A program made the translations under genes and the position numbers. A stretch of DNA of 64,000 bases from Collinsella phocaeensis (lineage in GTDB: Bacteria > Actinomycetota > Coriobacteriia > Coriobacteriales > Coriobacteriaceae). Of the stretch, positions 1 through 10,100 are shown in pieces. The stretch covers positions 62,001 to 126,000 of the forward strand of contig NZ_FQLR01000004.1 of assembly GCF_900119895.1 (NCBI RefSeq), given 5' to 3'. Below the pieces are notes generated by a model. It did not search any database, was not told the DNA's origin, and was given only the letters and a program-made list of their open reading frames with translations. Within the stretch, counting starts at the first letter, position 1. Every line of letters begins with the position of its first letter.

Positions 1-979
1 TGCGAATGGTGGTTTCAACGCCATGCATGGTGAGCCTTCTCTGGAGCGTCTCGATTTTGTGGACAGGAGACGGCTTGAGAAGCGAGCCGGGAGTATCGTT
101 AAGCTGGATGAGGTTGACGTGGCAAAGTGTGCCAGCGCAGAAGTCGATAAGGGCATCCATCTCGGGGGTCGTGTCGTTGATGCCATCGATCATGGCGAAC
201 TCGTAGCTCGGACGACGGCCGGTCTTTTCCACGTAGGTCTGCAGGGTCTCATGGAGACGTTGAAGGGTGTACTTTCTAACACCCGGCATAAGTTTGTTGC
301 GCGTTGACTGAATGGCAGAATGCAGGGAAATTGCAAGCGTGAATTGTTCGGGAAGCTCCGCAAAACGCTTGATGCCAGGGATAACACCGCAGGTTGAGAC
401 CGTAAGGTGGCGCGCACCAATATTGACACCCTCTGGATCGTTGAGCATGCGAAGAGCGGTCACCGTGTTATCGAAGTTGGCGAACGGCTCTCCTTGACCC
501 ATGAAGACGACGCTTGTGACGCGCTCGCCGAAATCACGCGCTACATGGTGGACCTGGTCGACGATTTCCTGTGCGCTGAGCGAACGTGCGAGGCCGTTGA
601 AACCGGTCGCACAGAAGACGCACCCCATGGCGCAGCCCGCCTGCGTCGAAACGCAGACGGAGAGTTTGTTTCGCGAGGGCATGCCGACGGTTTCGACAGA
701 GGTCCCATCGGGGAACTCCAACAGATATTTGCGCGATCCGTCGCGGGAGACCTGCTTGACGATTTCCGTAGGCACCCCGAAGGTGAAGCGCTGGGACAGT
801 TCGTCGCGAAGGGTTTTGGGCACATTGGTCATCTCGTCGAACGAACAAACGTTCTTAGAAAAGATCCATTCGTAAATCTGCTTGGCACGGAAGGCTGGCT
901 GATTGAGATCGGCGAGCACCGCTTTGATGTCGTCAAGCGTAAGCGAGCGGACATCCCTCATACGTTTTGTGTGTTCCAT
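1..979 (-). CDS. rlmN: 23S rRNA (adenine2503-C2)-methyltransferase RlmN, 3' end cut by window edge
   Basis: Radical-SAM enzyme that methylates C2 of A2503 in 23S rRNA and of A37 in some tRNAs; cytoplasmic. About 326 codons are visible and the frame is open to the left edge, so only the C-terminal tail, which carries the second catalytic cysteine of the family, is missing. The cluster ligands C116, C120 and C123 sit in AGCAMGCVFC, followed by the family motifs VVFMGQGEP and AISLHSA. The start is ATG at 979-977, preceded by AAGGGA a few bases upstream. It is divergent from ddl with a 134-base gap. Identification rests on continuous similarity to the family through the whole visible part. No frameshift was seen. 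Confidence 0.95.
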   Translation of the reverse strand, partial: MEHTKRMRDVRSLTLDDIKAVLADLNQPAFRAKQIYEWIFSKNVCSFDEMTNVPKTLRDELSQRFTFGVPTEIVKQVSRDGSRKYLLEFPDGTSVETVGMPSRNKLSVCVSTQAGCAMGCVFCATGFNGLARSLSAQEIVDQVHHVARDFGERVTSVVFMGQGEPFANFDNTVTALRMLNDPEGVNIGARHLTVSTCGVIPGIKRFAELPEQFTLAISLHSAIQSTRNKLMPGVRKYTLQRLHETLQTYVEKTGRRPSYEFAMIDGINDTTPEMDALIDFCAGTLCHVNLIQLNDTPGSLLKPSPVHKIETLQRRLTMHGVETTIR

Positions 980-1113
980 AAGCGTCCCTTCAAAGAACGG
1001 TCAAGCCATAGTTACCTATACAATAAGGGAATATGACGATCGGCGTACCTGTCTGGTCCATCCGGTCGAGGAAAGAACATCAGCACGTCGCTGGGCGAAA
1101 AGGAGCAGGTGAT

Positions 1114-2082
1114 ATGGAAAGGGTGAAGCGCGACATCAAGGTTGCGGTCCTTGCAGGAGGGACCTCATCCGAGCGCGAGATCTCGCTTAATTCCGGCAAG
1201 AACGCGCAGGCCGCGTTGTGCGAGGCGGGTTACGAGCATGTCGATCTGCTCGATCCGGCCCAGGATCGATTCCTCGATTCCATTCGCTCCGGATACGATG
1301 TGGCGTTCCTGGCCTTGCATGGCGCCGGCGGCGAGGACGGCCAGATACAGCATGTGCTCGCATACCTCGGTATCCCCTACACGGGTTCGGATGCCGCGGC
1401 GAGCGTGCTCGCTGCGGACAAGGAGCTCTCGAAGGTCATGTATGAACGAGCGGGTATTCCGGTTGCTGCAGGAGTGGCCCTGGAGCGCGACGAGGCATAC
1501 GACGTAAACGCTGTCGCGCGGGCCGTGGGCGAGCACTCGTTCGTCAAACCAGCCATCAACGGATCGAGCTATGGCGTGAGCAAGGTGGACGACCCCTCTT
1601 TGCTGGGGGCAGCTATCGAGCGCGCATTCGAGTACGGTGAGAAGGTGCTGGTCGAAGAGTGCCTCGTGGGAACCGAGATCACCGTCGGTGTCTACGAGGA
1701 TGGTGATCTGAGGGCTTTGCCGGTCGTGGAGATCAGCTGTCCCGAAGACGCAGACTTCTACAACCTGGATGTCAAGTACGTCGATCCGACGGATATCCAT
1801 CGCATCCCGGCCCAGATCGACCCGGAGGATTATGCGCGTGCCCAAGAGCTGGCGTGCGCGGCACATCGCGCGCTCGGATGTTACGGGCTGTCTCGCAGCG
1901 ACTTCATCGTGACCGATCGGGGGCCGGTCATCTTGGAGACGAACACGCTCCCGGGAATGACGGACACCTCGCTGTATCCGGACGAGATTCGCCATGAGGG
2001 CATGGTGTTTTCCGATGTGTGCGACGCCCTGATCGCCGGCGCTCTCGCCCGCGCGGGGAGGATGGACGCGGTGCAGGCTTGA
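1114..2082 (+). CDS. ddl: D-alanine--D-alanine ligase
   Basis: ATP-grasp ligase joining two D-alanines for peptidoglycan precursors; cytoplasmic. The 322-residue length is normal. Visible motifs are the N-terminal glycine-rich loop LAGGTSSEREISL, the LHGAGGEDG substrate loop, the ATP-grasp stretch FVKPAINGSSYGVSKV and the metal-binding ILETNTLPGMT near the C terminus. An in-frame ATG at 1033 exists, but the start at 1114 is preferred because AAAGGAG lies about 10 bases before it and the extra 27 residues look non-conserved. The stop overlaps the start of the downstream helicase gene (TGATG), so the two are probably cotranscribed and translationally coupled. Confidence 0.95.
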   Translation: MERVKRDIKVAVLAGGTSSEREISLNSGKNAQAALCEAGYEHVDLLDPAQDRFLDSIRSGYDVAFLALHGAGGEDGQIQHVLAYLGIPYTGSDAAASVLAADKELSKVMYERAGIPVAAGVALERDEAYDVNAVARAVGEHSFVKPAINGSSYGVSKVDDPSLLGAAIERAFEYGEKVLVEECLVGTEITVGVYEDGDLRALPVVEISCPEDADFYNLDVKYVDPTDIHRIPAQIDPEDYARAQELACAAHRALGCYGLSRSDFIVTDRGPVILETNTLPGMTDTSLYPDEIRHEGMVFSDVCDALIAGALARAGRMDAVQA

Positions 2083-4973
2083 TGCGCATGGAGGACGCGG
2101 TGTGCGCCGGCACGCCGGAAGAGATCGTAGAGCAGTACGGGACGCTCGCCGACCGCGCCCGCACGCGCACGTTCGGCTTGATCGAGGACGATGTCATCGT
2201 GCTCGATACCGAGACCACAGGACTGTCGTTTCAGGAAAGCAAGCTGATCGAGATATCCGCCGCGCGCCTGCGCGGACGGGAGGTCGTGGACCGGTTCGAC
2301 ACGTTCGTGCATCCCGGGTGTCCGATCCCCGAGGAAATCACGAAGCTCACGAGTATCACGGATGCGGATGTGGCTTCAGCCCCGTCTGCAGAGGAAGCCG
2401 TGGCAGCCTTGGCGGATTTCGTGGGCGGGTGCCCGGTGATCGCGCATAACGCGACGTTCGACCGGACGTTCATCGAATCGGTCCGCGGTGGGGTGAAGGT
2501 CAGCGATATCTGGATCGATTCGCTTGCGTTGTCGCGCATCGCGCTCCCGCGGCTGAATTCGCATAAGCTGTCCCATCTCGCCGAGCTGTTCGGCTGTTCT
2601 GAGGTGTCCCATCGTGCGAATGATGACGTGGATGCGCTTTGCGGCGTCTGGCGCATCCTGCTCACCGCCCTCGCCGATCTCCCCCGGGGCCTCGCGCGCC
2701 GCCTCGCGGATATGCATCCGGAGGTGAGCTGGAGCTATCGACCGATATTCTCCTATCTGGCGGGAGAGGATCCTGATGCCTCGTTCTCCCTCGTGGCGGC
2801 GCGGTCGGACATTCTGCGCGCCTCGGCGCCTGTCGAGCGAGCGGATGCCGACGAGCTCCCGAGGACGGATATGCCGACGGGCGATGAGGTCGCTGCGGAG
2901 TATGAGCCGGGTGGCCTGGTGAGCCGAATGTATGAAACGTACGAGCCGCGCGCGGAGCAGATTCAGATGGCCTGTGAGGTGCGCGACGCCCTCGCGACCG
3001 ATACCCACCGCGTAATCGAGGCGGGCACCGGCGTAGGGAAGTCGGTTGCCTACCTCGTCCCCCTCGCCTTCGCCGCCAAGCGAAACAACATAACCGTAGG
3101 CGTGGCGACGAAGTCCAACAACCTGGCAGACCAGCTTATGTACCACGAGCTTCCCCGTCTTGCGCGGGAGGTTCCCGGCGGCCTTTCGTTCTGCGCGCTC
3201 AAGGGCTACGACCACTATCCGTGCCTGCGAAAGCTGGAGCGTATGAGCAGGGGGACGGCGGAGATCAAGACGACGAAGGACCCTGCCGACACCCTGACGG
3301 CGATAGCCGTTATCTACGCGTATGTGTGTCAGTCGCCGTCCGGTGACCTCGACGCGCTCGGAATCCGTTGGAGAAGCGTCAACCGCGCCGACCTCACCAC
3401 ATCGTCGCGCGAGTGTGCGCGGCGCCTCTGCCCGTTTTTCCCCGACCGGTGCTTGGTGCACGGCGCCCGCCGCCGCGCCGCCCGTGCGGACATCGTGGTC
3501 ACCAACCATTCGCTCCTGTTCCGGAACGTCGCCGCAGACGGCAAGATTCTTCCCCCCATCCGCCACTGGGTGATCGACGAGGCGCATTCGGTCGAGCGCG
3601 AGGCGCGAAGGCAATGGGCGTGCACCGTTTCCGCAGATGAGTCGCGCGCGCTGTTCGAGCGCCTTGGCGGAGAGCGCGGCGGGGTCCTCGGCCAGCTGAC
3701 GACCGCCCTGGCGGGCTCGGATGCCATGACGCTCTACATGGGCCTCTCCGCGAAGGCTGCGGCATCCGCCCATCGCGCGTCGATCGCGATGGGCGGGCTG
3801 TTCGACGCCGTCCGGGACGTTTCGCGCGTGGCCCGCGGCGGGTCCTACGACAACGTCAACATGTGGATCGGCCCGGAGGTGAGGGAATCCGATATATGGC
3901 GCGATGCGTTTCTGCCCCCGGCGACGGCCGCGGTCGATGCGCTCTACGGGCTGTCTCGCAACCTTGAATTGCTCGTCGAGACCATAGCGCCAGACAAGCC
4001 GGAGATGGTCGTGGACGTGGCCGATGCTGCCCGTCGCGTGGCCGAGACGCATGCATCCCTCAAGCTCATCGTCGACGGAGCCGACGAGCGCTATGTGTAC
4101 TCGCTGCAGGTGAACCGTCGCCTGCGTGCGGGTGGAGAGGCGCTCACGGCCGAGCTGCTGGATATCGGGGAGAGCCTCGCCGCACGTTGGCTTCCCGAGA
4201 TGAAGAGCGTGATCTTCACGTCCGCGACTCTCTCGATCGCGGGGAAATTCAACCATTTCGCGCGTGCGACGGGTCTTGAGCGGCTGCCCAAGGGGGCGTA
4301 CCGGGCCCTCCATCTCGATTCGAGCTATAACTTCGACGAGAACATGGCGGTGGTCGTGGCGGGCGACGTGCCCGACCCGCGCGACCGCGATGCATACCTG
4401 GCGACGCTCGAGGAGCTGCTGGTCGACGTGCACGTCGCCATGGGGGGCTCGGCGCTCACTCTGTTCACCAACAGGCGCGACATGGAGGACCTGTACGCCC
4501 GGGTCCAGCCGCGCCTCGCCGCCGCCGGCCTCGAGCTTGCATGTCAGCAGCGCAACGCCTCGGCACGTCAGCTGCGCGACCGCTTCATCTCCGAGCGATC
4601 GAGTTCCCTGTTCGCCCTCAAGGCGTTCTGGGAGGGGTTCGATGCATCGGGCGAGACGTTGCGCTGCGTGGTGATTCCCAAACTGCCGTTTTCGAGTCCG
4701 ACCGATCCGCTCTCCTGCGAGCGCGGCCTGCGCGAAGAGCGGGCGTGGGCCCAGTATGCGCTGCCTGAGGCCGTGCTCGAGGTGAAGCAGGCCGCGGGCC
4801 GGCTCATCCGCACCTCGACCGATGTCGGCGTCTTGGTGCTCGCCGATTCCCGTCTGGTGACCAAGGGATATGGAAAGAAGTTCCTCAACTCACTGCCCAC
4901 GTCGGGGTATCAGCGCATCGAGAGCGATCGGGTCGGAGCGTATCTCGAGCTGTGGCGCCGATCCCACGGATGA
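2082..4973 (+). CDS. DinG-family DNA helicase with N-terminal DEDDh exonuclease domain
   Basis: Probable superfamily 2 DNA helicase for repair or resolution of replication problems, fused to a DnaQ-like 3'-5' exonuclease; 963 residues from ATG 2082. Residues about 38-200 carry exonuclease motifs VLDTETTGL (D42), HNATFDRTFI and HRANDDVDAL. The helicase part shows Walker A EAGTGVGKS, VIDEAHSVERE (DEAH box) and IFTSATLS. Four cysteines, C381, C445, C450 and C457, are spaced much like the iron-sulfur ligands of Escherichia coli DinG. Firmicute DinG proteins with an exonuclease domain are known to lack the cluster, so having both is notable. The ATG overlaps the ddl stop; TTG 2079 and ATG 2088 are possible alternatives. 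The gene ends 13 bases from the convergent WYL gene. Confidence 0.88.
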   Translation: MRMEDAVCAGTPEEIVEQYGTLADRARTRTFGLIEDDVIVLDTETTGLSFQESKLIEISAARLRGREVVDRFDTFVHPGCPIPEEITKLTSITDADVASAPSAEEAVAALADFVGGCPVIAHNATFDRTFIESVRGGVKVSDIWIDSLALSRIALPRLNSHKLSHLAELFGCSEVSHRANDDVDALCGVWRILLTALADLPRGLARRLADMHPEVSWSYRPIFSYLAGEDPDASFSLVAARSDILRASAPVERADADELPRTDMPTGDEVAAEYEPGGLVSRMYETYEPRAEQIQMACEVRDALATDTHRVIEAGTGVGKSVAYLVPLAFAAKRNNITVGVATKSNNLADQLMYHELPRLAREVPGGLSFCALKGYDHYPCLRKLERMSRGTAEIKTTKDPADTLTAIAVIYAYVCQSPSGDLDALGIRWRSVNRADLTTSSRECARRLCPFFPDRCLVHGARRRAARADIVVTNHSLLFRNVAADGKILPPIRHWVIDEAHSVEREARRQWACTVSADESRALFERLGGERGGVLGQLTTALAGSDAMTLYMGLSAKAAASAHRASIAMGGLFDAVRDVSRVARGGSYDNVNMWIGPEVRESDIWRDAFLPPATAAVDALYGLSRNLELLVETIAPDKPEMVVDVADAARRVAETHASLKLIVDGADERYVYSLQVNRRLRAGGEALTAELLDIGESLAARWLPEMKSVIFTSATLSIAGKFNHFARATGLERLPKGAYRALHLDSSYNFDENMAVVVAGDVPDPRDRDAYLATLEELLVDVHVAMGGSALTLFTNRRDMEDLYARVQPRLAAAGLELACQQRNASARQLRDRFISERSSSLFALKAFWEGFDASGETLRCVVIPKLPFSSPTDPLSCERGLREERAWAQYALPEAVLEVKQAAGRLIRTSTDVGVLVLADSRLVTKGYGKKFLNSLPTSGYQRIESDRVGAYLELWRRSHG

Positions 4974-4986
4974 TATTCGCCTGTGC

Positions 4987-5913
4987 CTAGGGGATGAGCA
5001 GGTCCCGTGCATAGGCTGCAAACGCGCGCTTCGTCTCGCTCGGGCCCACGAGCTCGATGCGGGGCGAGGCCGCAAGCAGCTGGTCGAAGAGCCAGCGATC
5101 CGAGGTGAACGACAGGGATGCCTCGACCGCGCCTTCCACCTCGTGGAGATCGAACAATCCGGCCCATCCCGGAAGGAGCAGCTCCGCGGCGCTCTGCGCC
5201 CGTACCGTCGCGATGGACCCGTGGGCCCGTATGCTTTCGGCTACCGCGAGTCCCTCCTCCGCATGCCGCTCCACGGAATCATCCGTGTGGATGACTTCGG
5301 CGATCCGGTCCAGTCGGTAGCGGCGCACGCCGTCCTTGTCGATGTCCCAGGCGATCAGATAGGCGTGCTGCCCCGCGCGCTCGATTCGGATCGGGTCGAC
5401 CGTCCGCGGGACAGCGACGGGGTCGTCTTGGGATCGATACGAGATGCGGCAGCGGATGCCGTAGCCGATGGCCTCCGTAATGGGCAGCAGAAAGTCGCCG
5501 TGCTCCCCGCTTTCGGCAAAGGGGGAGGCATCCAGCGCGATTTCGTCGACGGGGCCGAGCGCGGCCTGCACGCGCGCACGCACGTCCTCGGGGACCGAGA
5601 GGCTGTCGAGGACGCACGCCAGCGCAAGGGATTCGTTGAGGTCGAGGCGGCGGGGAGCCAGCAGCGAGGCATCGCCGACCAAGACGATGTCGCCGTGCTC
5701 GATATAGACGCCGGACCGCGTTCCGGTGCTGAGGTTGGAGAGGGATCCGACGCAATCGACCACATAGGACACCTGCCGCGGGTTGATGCCGAGCGCAGCG
5801 CCCGCCTCGTCGAGCGTCATGCGGTGCCCGGGTGCGGCCGTGAGGTCTTCGAGCAGGCGAAGGCTGCAGCGCAGCAGCTCGTCCTGTTTGAGCGTGTCGG
5901 ATGGTTTAGCCAT
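4987..5913 (-). CDS. WYL-domain transcriptional regulator, PafC-like
   Basis: 308-residue regulator with an N-terminal winged-helix-like region (about 10-80) and a central WYL-type domain; the HAYLIAWDIDKDG and RRYRLDRIAEV segments at about 190-215 correspond to the WYL core, although the literal W-Y-L triad is changed to Y-L-I. In actinobacteria PafB and PafC are paired WYL proteins encoded side by side that activate DNA-damage genes when bound by single-stranded DNA; this is the downstream member of such a pair. Its start overlaps the end of the upstream WYL gene by 8 bases, indicating translational coupling. The proteasome genes that accompany pafBC in mycobacteria are absent here. Family call is firm; the DNA-damage role is inferred from the pairing. 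Confidence 0.82.
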   Translation of the reverse strand: MAKPSDTLKQDELLRCSLRLLEDLTAAPGHRMTLDEAGAALGINPRQVSYVVDCVGSLSNLSTGTRSGVYIEHGDIVLVGDASLLAPRRLDLNESLALACVLDSLSVPEDVRARVQAALGPVDEIALDASPFAESGEHGDFLLPITEAIGYGIRCRISYRSQDDPVAVPRTVDPIRIERAGQHAYLIAWDIDKDGVRRYRLDRIAEVIHTDDSVERHAEEGLAVAESIRAHGSIATVRAQSAAELLLPGWAGLFDLHEVEGAVEASLSFTSDRWLFDQLLAASPRIELVGPSETKRAFAAYARDLLIP

Positions 5914-6907
5914 AGGTCTCGACGACTCCCTTCAGGATATCGTTCCACGCATCGACGAGGGCGCTGGGCGATGCGGGCCTCATGCCCGCGGAGGCGTGGG
6001 CGAGTGCGAACCGCGCCGCCGCGTCGATGCTGCGCACGGATATGTTCCACGTGAAAACATCGTGAGGACCGTCAACGATCGTGCCGCGTCCATGCGTGAT
6101 GTCCTCGATTTCCGCTGCTCCGAGCGTGCGGGGGAAGGAGAACGACACGTTCACCAGCCCCGCGCCGGAGAAGTCGAAGGGGAGGAATCGGTAGTCACGA
6201 ATGGAGAACCCCTGTGGGATGTCATAGGCTCCCGTCGGCTTGCGCGCCGCGCGCACCCGGTCGCAGCGAAACGTCTTGATGGCGTTGTCCTCGACGTCGC
6301 GGCCGACGAAATAGCCGTGACCGGCCTGCGAAAACAGTCCGTAGATCTCGACGGAGTGAGGGCGGGACTCTCCCTTCGAGTCCGTATAGTCGAAGGGCAG
6401 GGCCCGGCGCAGGCACCACGCGTTCCATATGGCCTCCAGGCGCGGGTCTATGGAACGCGCGGCGTCTTGCTGCGGAGCGACGTCCATTCGACCCCGTAGG
6501 CGCGCCCGGATGGACGATAAGGCCGGCATGAGGGGGCTCGTTCCCCCTTCGGTGGCGGCATCGACTGCGTGGGCGAGAATCTCTGCATCCGAGGCGGATA
6601 TGAGGCCGAGCTCGGCATGCGTCCTCATCCGGTCCACGGTCCACGTGCTCTGCTCGTTCTGCCTGCCTCCGGCGCCCGTGATCTCGACGATATGGAATCC
6701 CTGCTGGGCGAGCTTGTCGCGGTCCCTCTTGAATTTCTTGAGGTCGGAATCGCGAGAACCTGATCCATAGCCCAGGTCTGAGTCGCCGATGATCTCGTCG
6801 GTCGTCGGCGGCTCGACGCTCGTGTTGAGGATGAAGAGCAGGTTGAGCAGCCTGCGTGGATAACCGTGCTCCAGGGAGCTCGGAAAAGCTCCGTCCCTAT
6901 CCTCCAT
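5906..6907 (-). CDS. WYL-domain transcriptional regulator, PafB-like
   Basis: 333-residue partner of the downstream WYL protein. The N-terminal 90 residues look like a DNA-binding helix-turn-helix module (RRLLNLLFILNTS, then a basic DLKKFKRDRDKL helix). The central portion holds a degenerate WYL domain (GYFVGRDVEDNAIKTFRCDRV). GTG 6913 is in frame, but AAAGGGG abuts it, so ATG 6907 with normal spacing is chosen. It is transcribed divergently from the large M28-like gene across about 205 bases. Paired, overlapping WYL genes of about 310-335 residues match the actinobacterial PafB/PafC arrangement, and the two proteins probably work as a heterodimer or tandem regulator. Confidence 0.8.
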   Translation of the reverse strand: MEDRDGAFPSSLEHGYPRRLLNLLFILNTSVEPPTTDEIIGDSDLGYGSGSRDSDLKKFKRDRDKLAQQGFHIVEITGAGGRQNEQSTWTVDRMRTHAELGLISASDAEILAHAVDAATEGGTSPLMPALSSIRARLRGRMDVAPQQDAARSIDPRLEAIWNAWCLRRALPFDYTDSKGESRPHSVEIYGLFSQAGHGYFVGRDVEDNAIKTFRCDRVRAARKPTGAYDIPQGFSIRDYRFLPFDFSGAGLVNVSFSFPRTLGAAEIEDITHGRGTIVDGPHDVFTWNISVRSIDAAARFALAHASAGMRPASPSALVDAWNDILKGVVETYG

Positions 6908-7112
6908 GCGCACCCCTTTCGCGTGGACGAGAAGATACGAACATTCATTCTACGCGATATGGAGATAGAGGGATGAAACGGTCCGATGCCCGGGTTGGTT
7001 GGACCTCGAGCGGCCCCGCGCACCGCGCACCGCGCTATACTCTCGACTATATACGGTCAAAATGCGGGACAGCTATGCCCGCGGTACACGATAGATATGA
7101 TGCGGAGCCCTC

Positions 7113-10100
7113 ATGGCGAACACTCAGAAATATTTGAACCATCTGCTGCAGAACGTCGGCATCACCCCCGCCTGCAGCGAGGAGGAGCGTGCGGCGGCCG
7201 ACACGATCGCGCGCATCTTTTCGAACCACGGGTTCGAGCCCGAGGTCCAGGAGTTCACGGCGAGCGCTTCGCGCAAGGTGGCTTCGGCCGCGCTGGGTAT
7301 CGCGATGTTCGTGTCCTGCGTGCTCATGGGGCTCGGCGGCGCGCTCGGTGTCGTGGGCGCGCTCCTGGTCATCGCCTGTTGCGCCGTCTACTTCCTCGAG
7401 CGCACCGGGCGCATGAGCTTTCCGCAGATCGGGGGCGGCGGCCTGTCCCAGAACGTGATTGCCTGCCATCGCGCCTCCGGCCCGCTGGCCTCGCCGCGCA
7501 ACCGCCCGGTCGTCGTGGTCGCCCACTACGACTCCCCGCGTGCCGACCTGTTGAGCCGTCAGCCCTACGCCGGCTACCGCCCGTTCCTCGCGCGCCTGCA
7601 GCCGGTCGCCATGGCGGTGCCTGCCGCCGTGGCGGTTCTCGGCCTGTTTCCGTTGCCCGGCGCGGCGAAGGCCGTCCTGTGGATCGCCGCGACCCTGCTG
7701 GCCCTCGTCCCGCTCGTTCAGGGTGTGTCCGTCATGCTCAACCGCTTCGTGCTCCCCTACACCTCGGGTGCCGTGTGCAACAAGTCTTCCGTCGCCGCCA
7801 TGCTCGGCGTCATGGATGCCGTCTCGCCTTCCCGCGCCGCCGTGGAGTTCCCCGACGACCGCCCCTTCGACGAGTACATGGACGAGCAGCGCCGGCTCGT
7901 CCACGAGGCAGCGCTCCATGATGAGGATCTTGCCGAGGAAGATGGCAGCGTCGAGGATGAGTGCGAGCCCGTCGTCGAAGTGGCCGCGCGTCCCATGTCC
8001 GGAGTCCCTGCCCTCACTGCCCCAGATGACTCGGAGTCCGCGTACGCCGAGGGTGAGCCGCTCGAGGCCCGTTTTGCGTCTACGCCGGCCGACGATACCC
8101 CGCTCGCCGAAGACGACATCCCCGCCGAGCCCGGCGCCACGGTCCAGATGGAAGCTCTCCCGGTCGAGGAGGATGGGCTTCCCGTCACGGATTCCATCGA
8201 GGAAGATGAGCCCGCGGCTGAGGAAGGGCCCGCACTCGAGGGCCAGTCCAACCCGGAGACCTTCGAGGAGGATTCCCCGGCGCTTCCCGTGAACGCTCAG
8301 GGCAACCTCCGTTTCGGCGCCGATGCGATCCGTGCGCTCGGCATGGTTTCCGATACCTGCTCGATCGAGTACGACGAATCGCAGTTCGCATACGATTCCG
8401 CCGCTCCCGCAGCCGTTGTCGATGAGGCTTGCGACGACGCGTCGGTTGCCGTCGATGAGAGTCCCGTGGACCTTGGCTTTGAGCCCGCGCTCGATCTCGA
8501 GGGCGATTCCGCCCTCGCAGAGCGCCTCGAAGATGGGGACGATTGCGAGAACGCCGTCGAGGATGAGTATCTCGAGGCGGATTTCGAGTCAGCCGACGAG
8601 CAGGACGAAGAGCTCTACGCCGAGGACGAAGGCGTTCAGGGCGATGAGGGCGACGCAGATGCATACGATGAGTATTCCGACGACGGGTACCTCGATGAAG
8701 AGTATGACGACGGGGAATACGCCGAGGGCGAGTACGCCGAGGATGAGATGACGCTCGGCGAAGACGATATCGAGCAGGCGGAGGAAACTCCCGAAGAGGA
8801 CTTTGTCGATTGGGGCGTCCTTCCCATGGAAGAGCAGCCCGATGAGGACGACGTCGACATCATGGCAGCTATCTGGGAGCCCATTGAGGATGAAGAGGAT
8901 GACCAGATTTCCGATGACGTCGATGCCGAGGAGGATATCGAGGGCACGGTGGTCTTCGATGCCGGTCAGCTCGAGCGCACCGTTGAGGCTCCGGTAACCG
9001 AGTCGACCGTACAGGTTCCTGCGCTATCGAGTGATGACGAGGTCGCCTACGACGAGGCGGATTCAGATGAAGTCGGCAGCGCCGACGAGGGATCCGAGGC
9101 CGTGCTCGAACCCGTTGAGGTTTCCAACACGCTCTTCGACCTCGAGCCTATCGCTCAGGTCGACGAAGAGCCCGCGCCTGCGGATCTCGCCGAAGGCATG
9201 TCGGAGGACGGCGGCGAGCAGCCTTGCGCGCCCGAGGCCGAGCGGAAAGCTCCTGCCGATTCGACCATCGCCGCGACCGCGGCGTTCGCGGCTGCGTCTC
9301 AGCCGCAGGGAACCCAGGAGTCCAATCCGGTGCTGCAGGGGACGCAGGCCATGCCCGCACAACCCGAGCGGACTGTGGATACCGTGGATGCGCTCATGGC
9401 GCAGATCAACGGCGACGTCGCTCCTCAGCGCCCGCTGCGCAAGATAAACGTGCCCTCCGTGAAGGGGCCTGCGGGTATCGATGTGCCCGATCCCGCCGCC
9501 CCGGCAAGCCGTGCATCCCTTCTCGACCTGCCGGATCCTGCGAGCGGCGTGACGGACCCCTTCGGTGCCCCGGTGTCCCGTACCGCCGCATCCCGTCCCG
9601 CTGCGCCGTCGAAGCCCGCTTCGCCGTCCACCACGCAGTTCACGGTGATCAGCGGCAACACCGGCATGCAGGCTCCCGCGGCCGAGCCGATCGAGACCAT
9701 CTCGGCGCCCACCCCGGCCCCTGTCAAGAAGAAGCGTGGTTTCGGCGGCCTGTTCGGACGCAAGAAGAAGCAGCGCGAGGACAGCATGAGCGACTGGCTC
9801 GGCGTGGAAGACGACTTCGACGCCAAGCGCTCCGGTCGCGATATCGGTTCGTGGGACAACTTCGACGGTGACGATGGCTGGAAGGGCGGTGCGACCTCTT
9901 CGGTGGATATGACCGAAGATGAGCTGCGCGATGCCGTGACCTCGATGGGCGACGACGAGCTGCTCGGTCATGACATCTGGTTCGTGGCAGCGGGTGCTTC
10001 CGAAAGCGGTAATGCCGGCATCCAGGCGTTCCTCAACACCCATCGAGATCGCTTGCGCGGCGTGTTCCTCATCAACCTGGAGTGCGTCGGCGCCGGTCAT

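Noticed and set aside
6908-7112. PafBC-type (RecA-NDp) promoter in front of the WYL pair
   Set aside because: I could not find the TTGTCRGTG motif with correctly spaced TANNNT in this gap.
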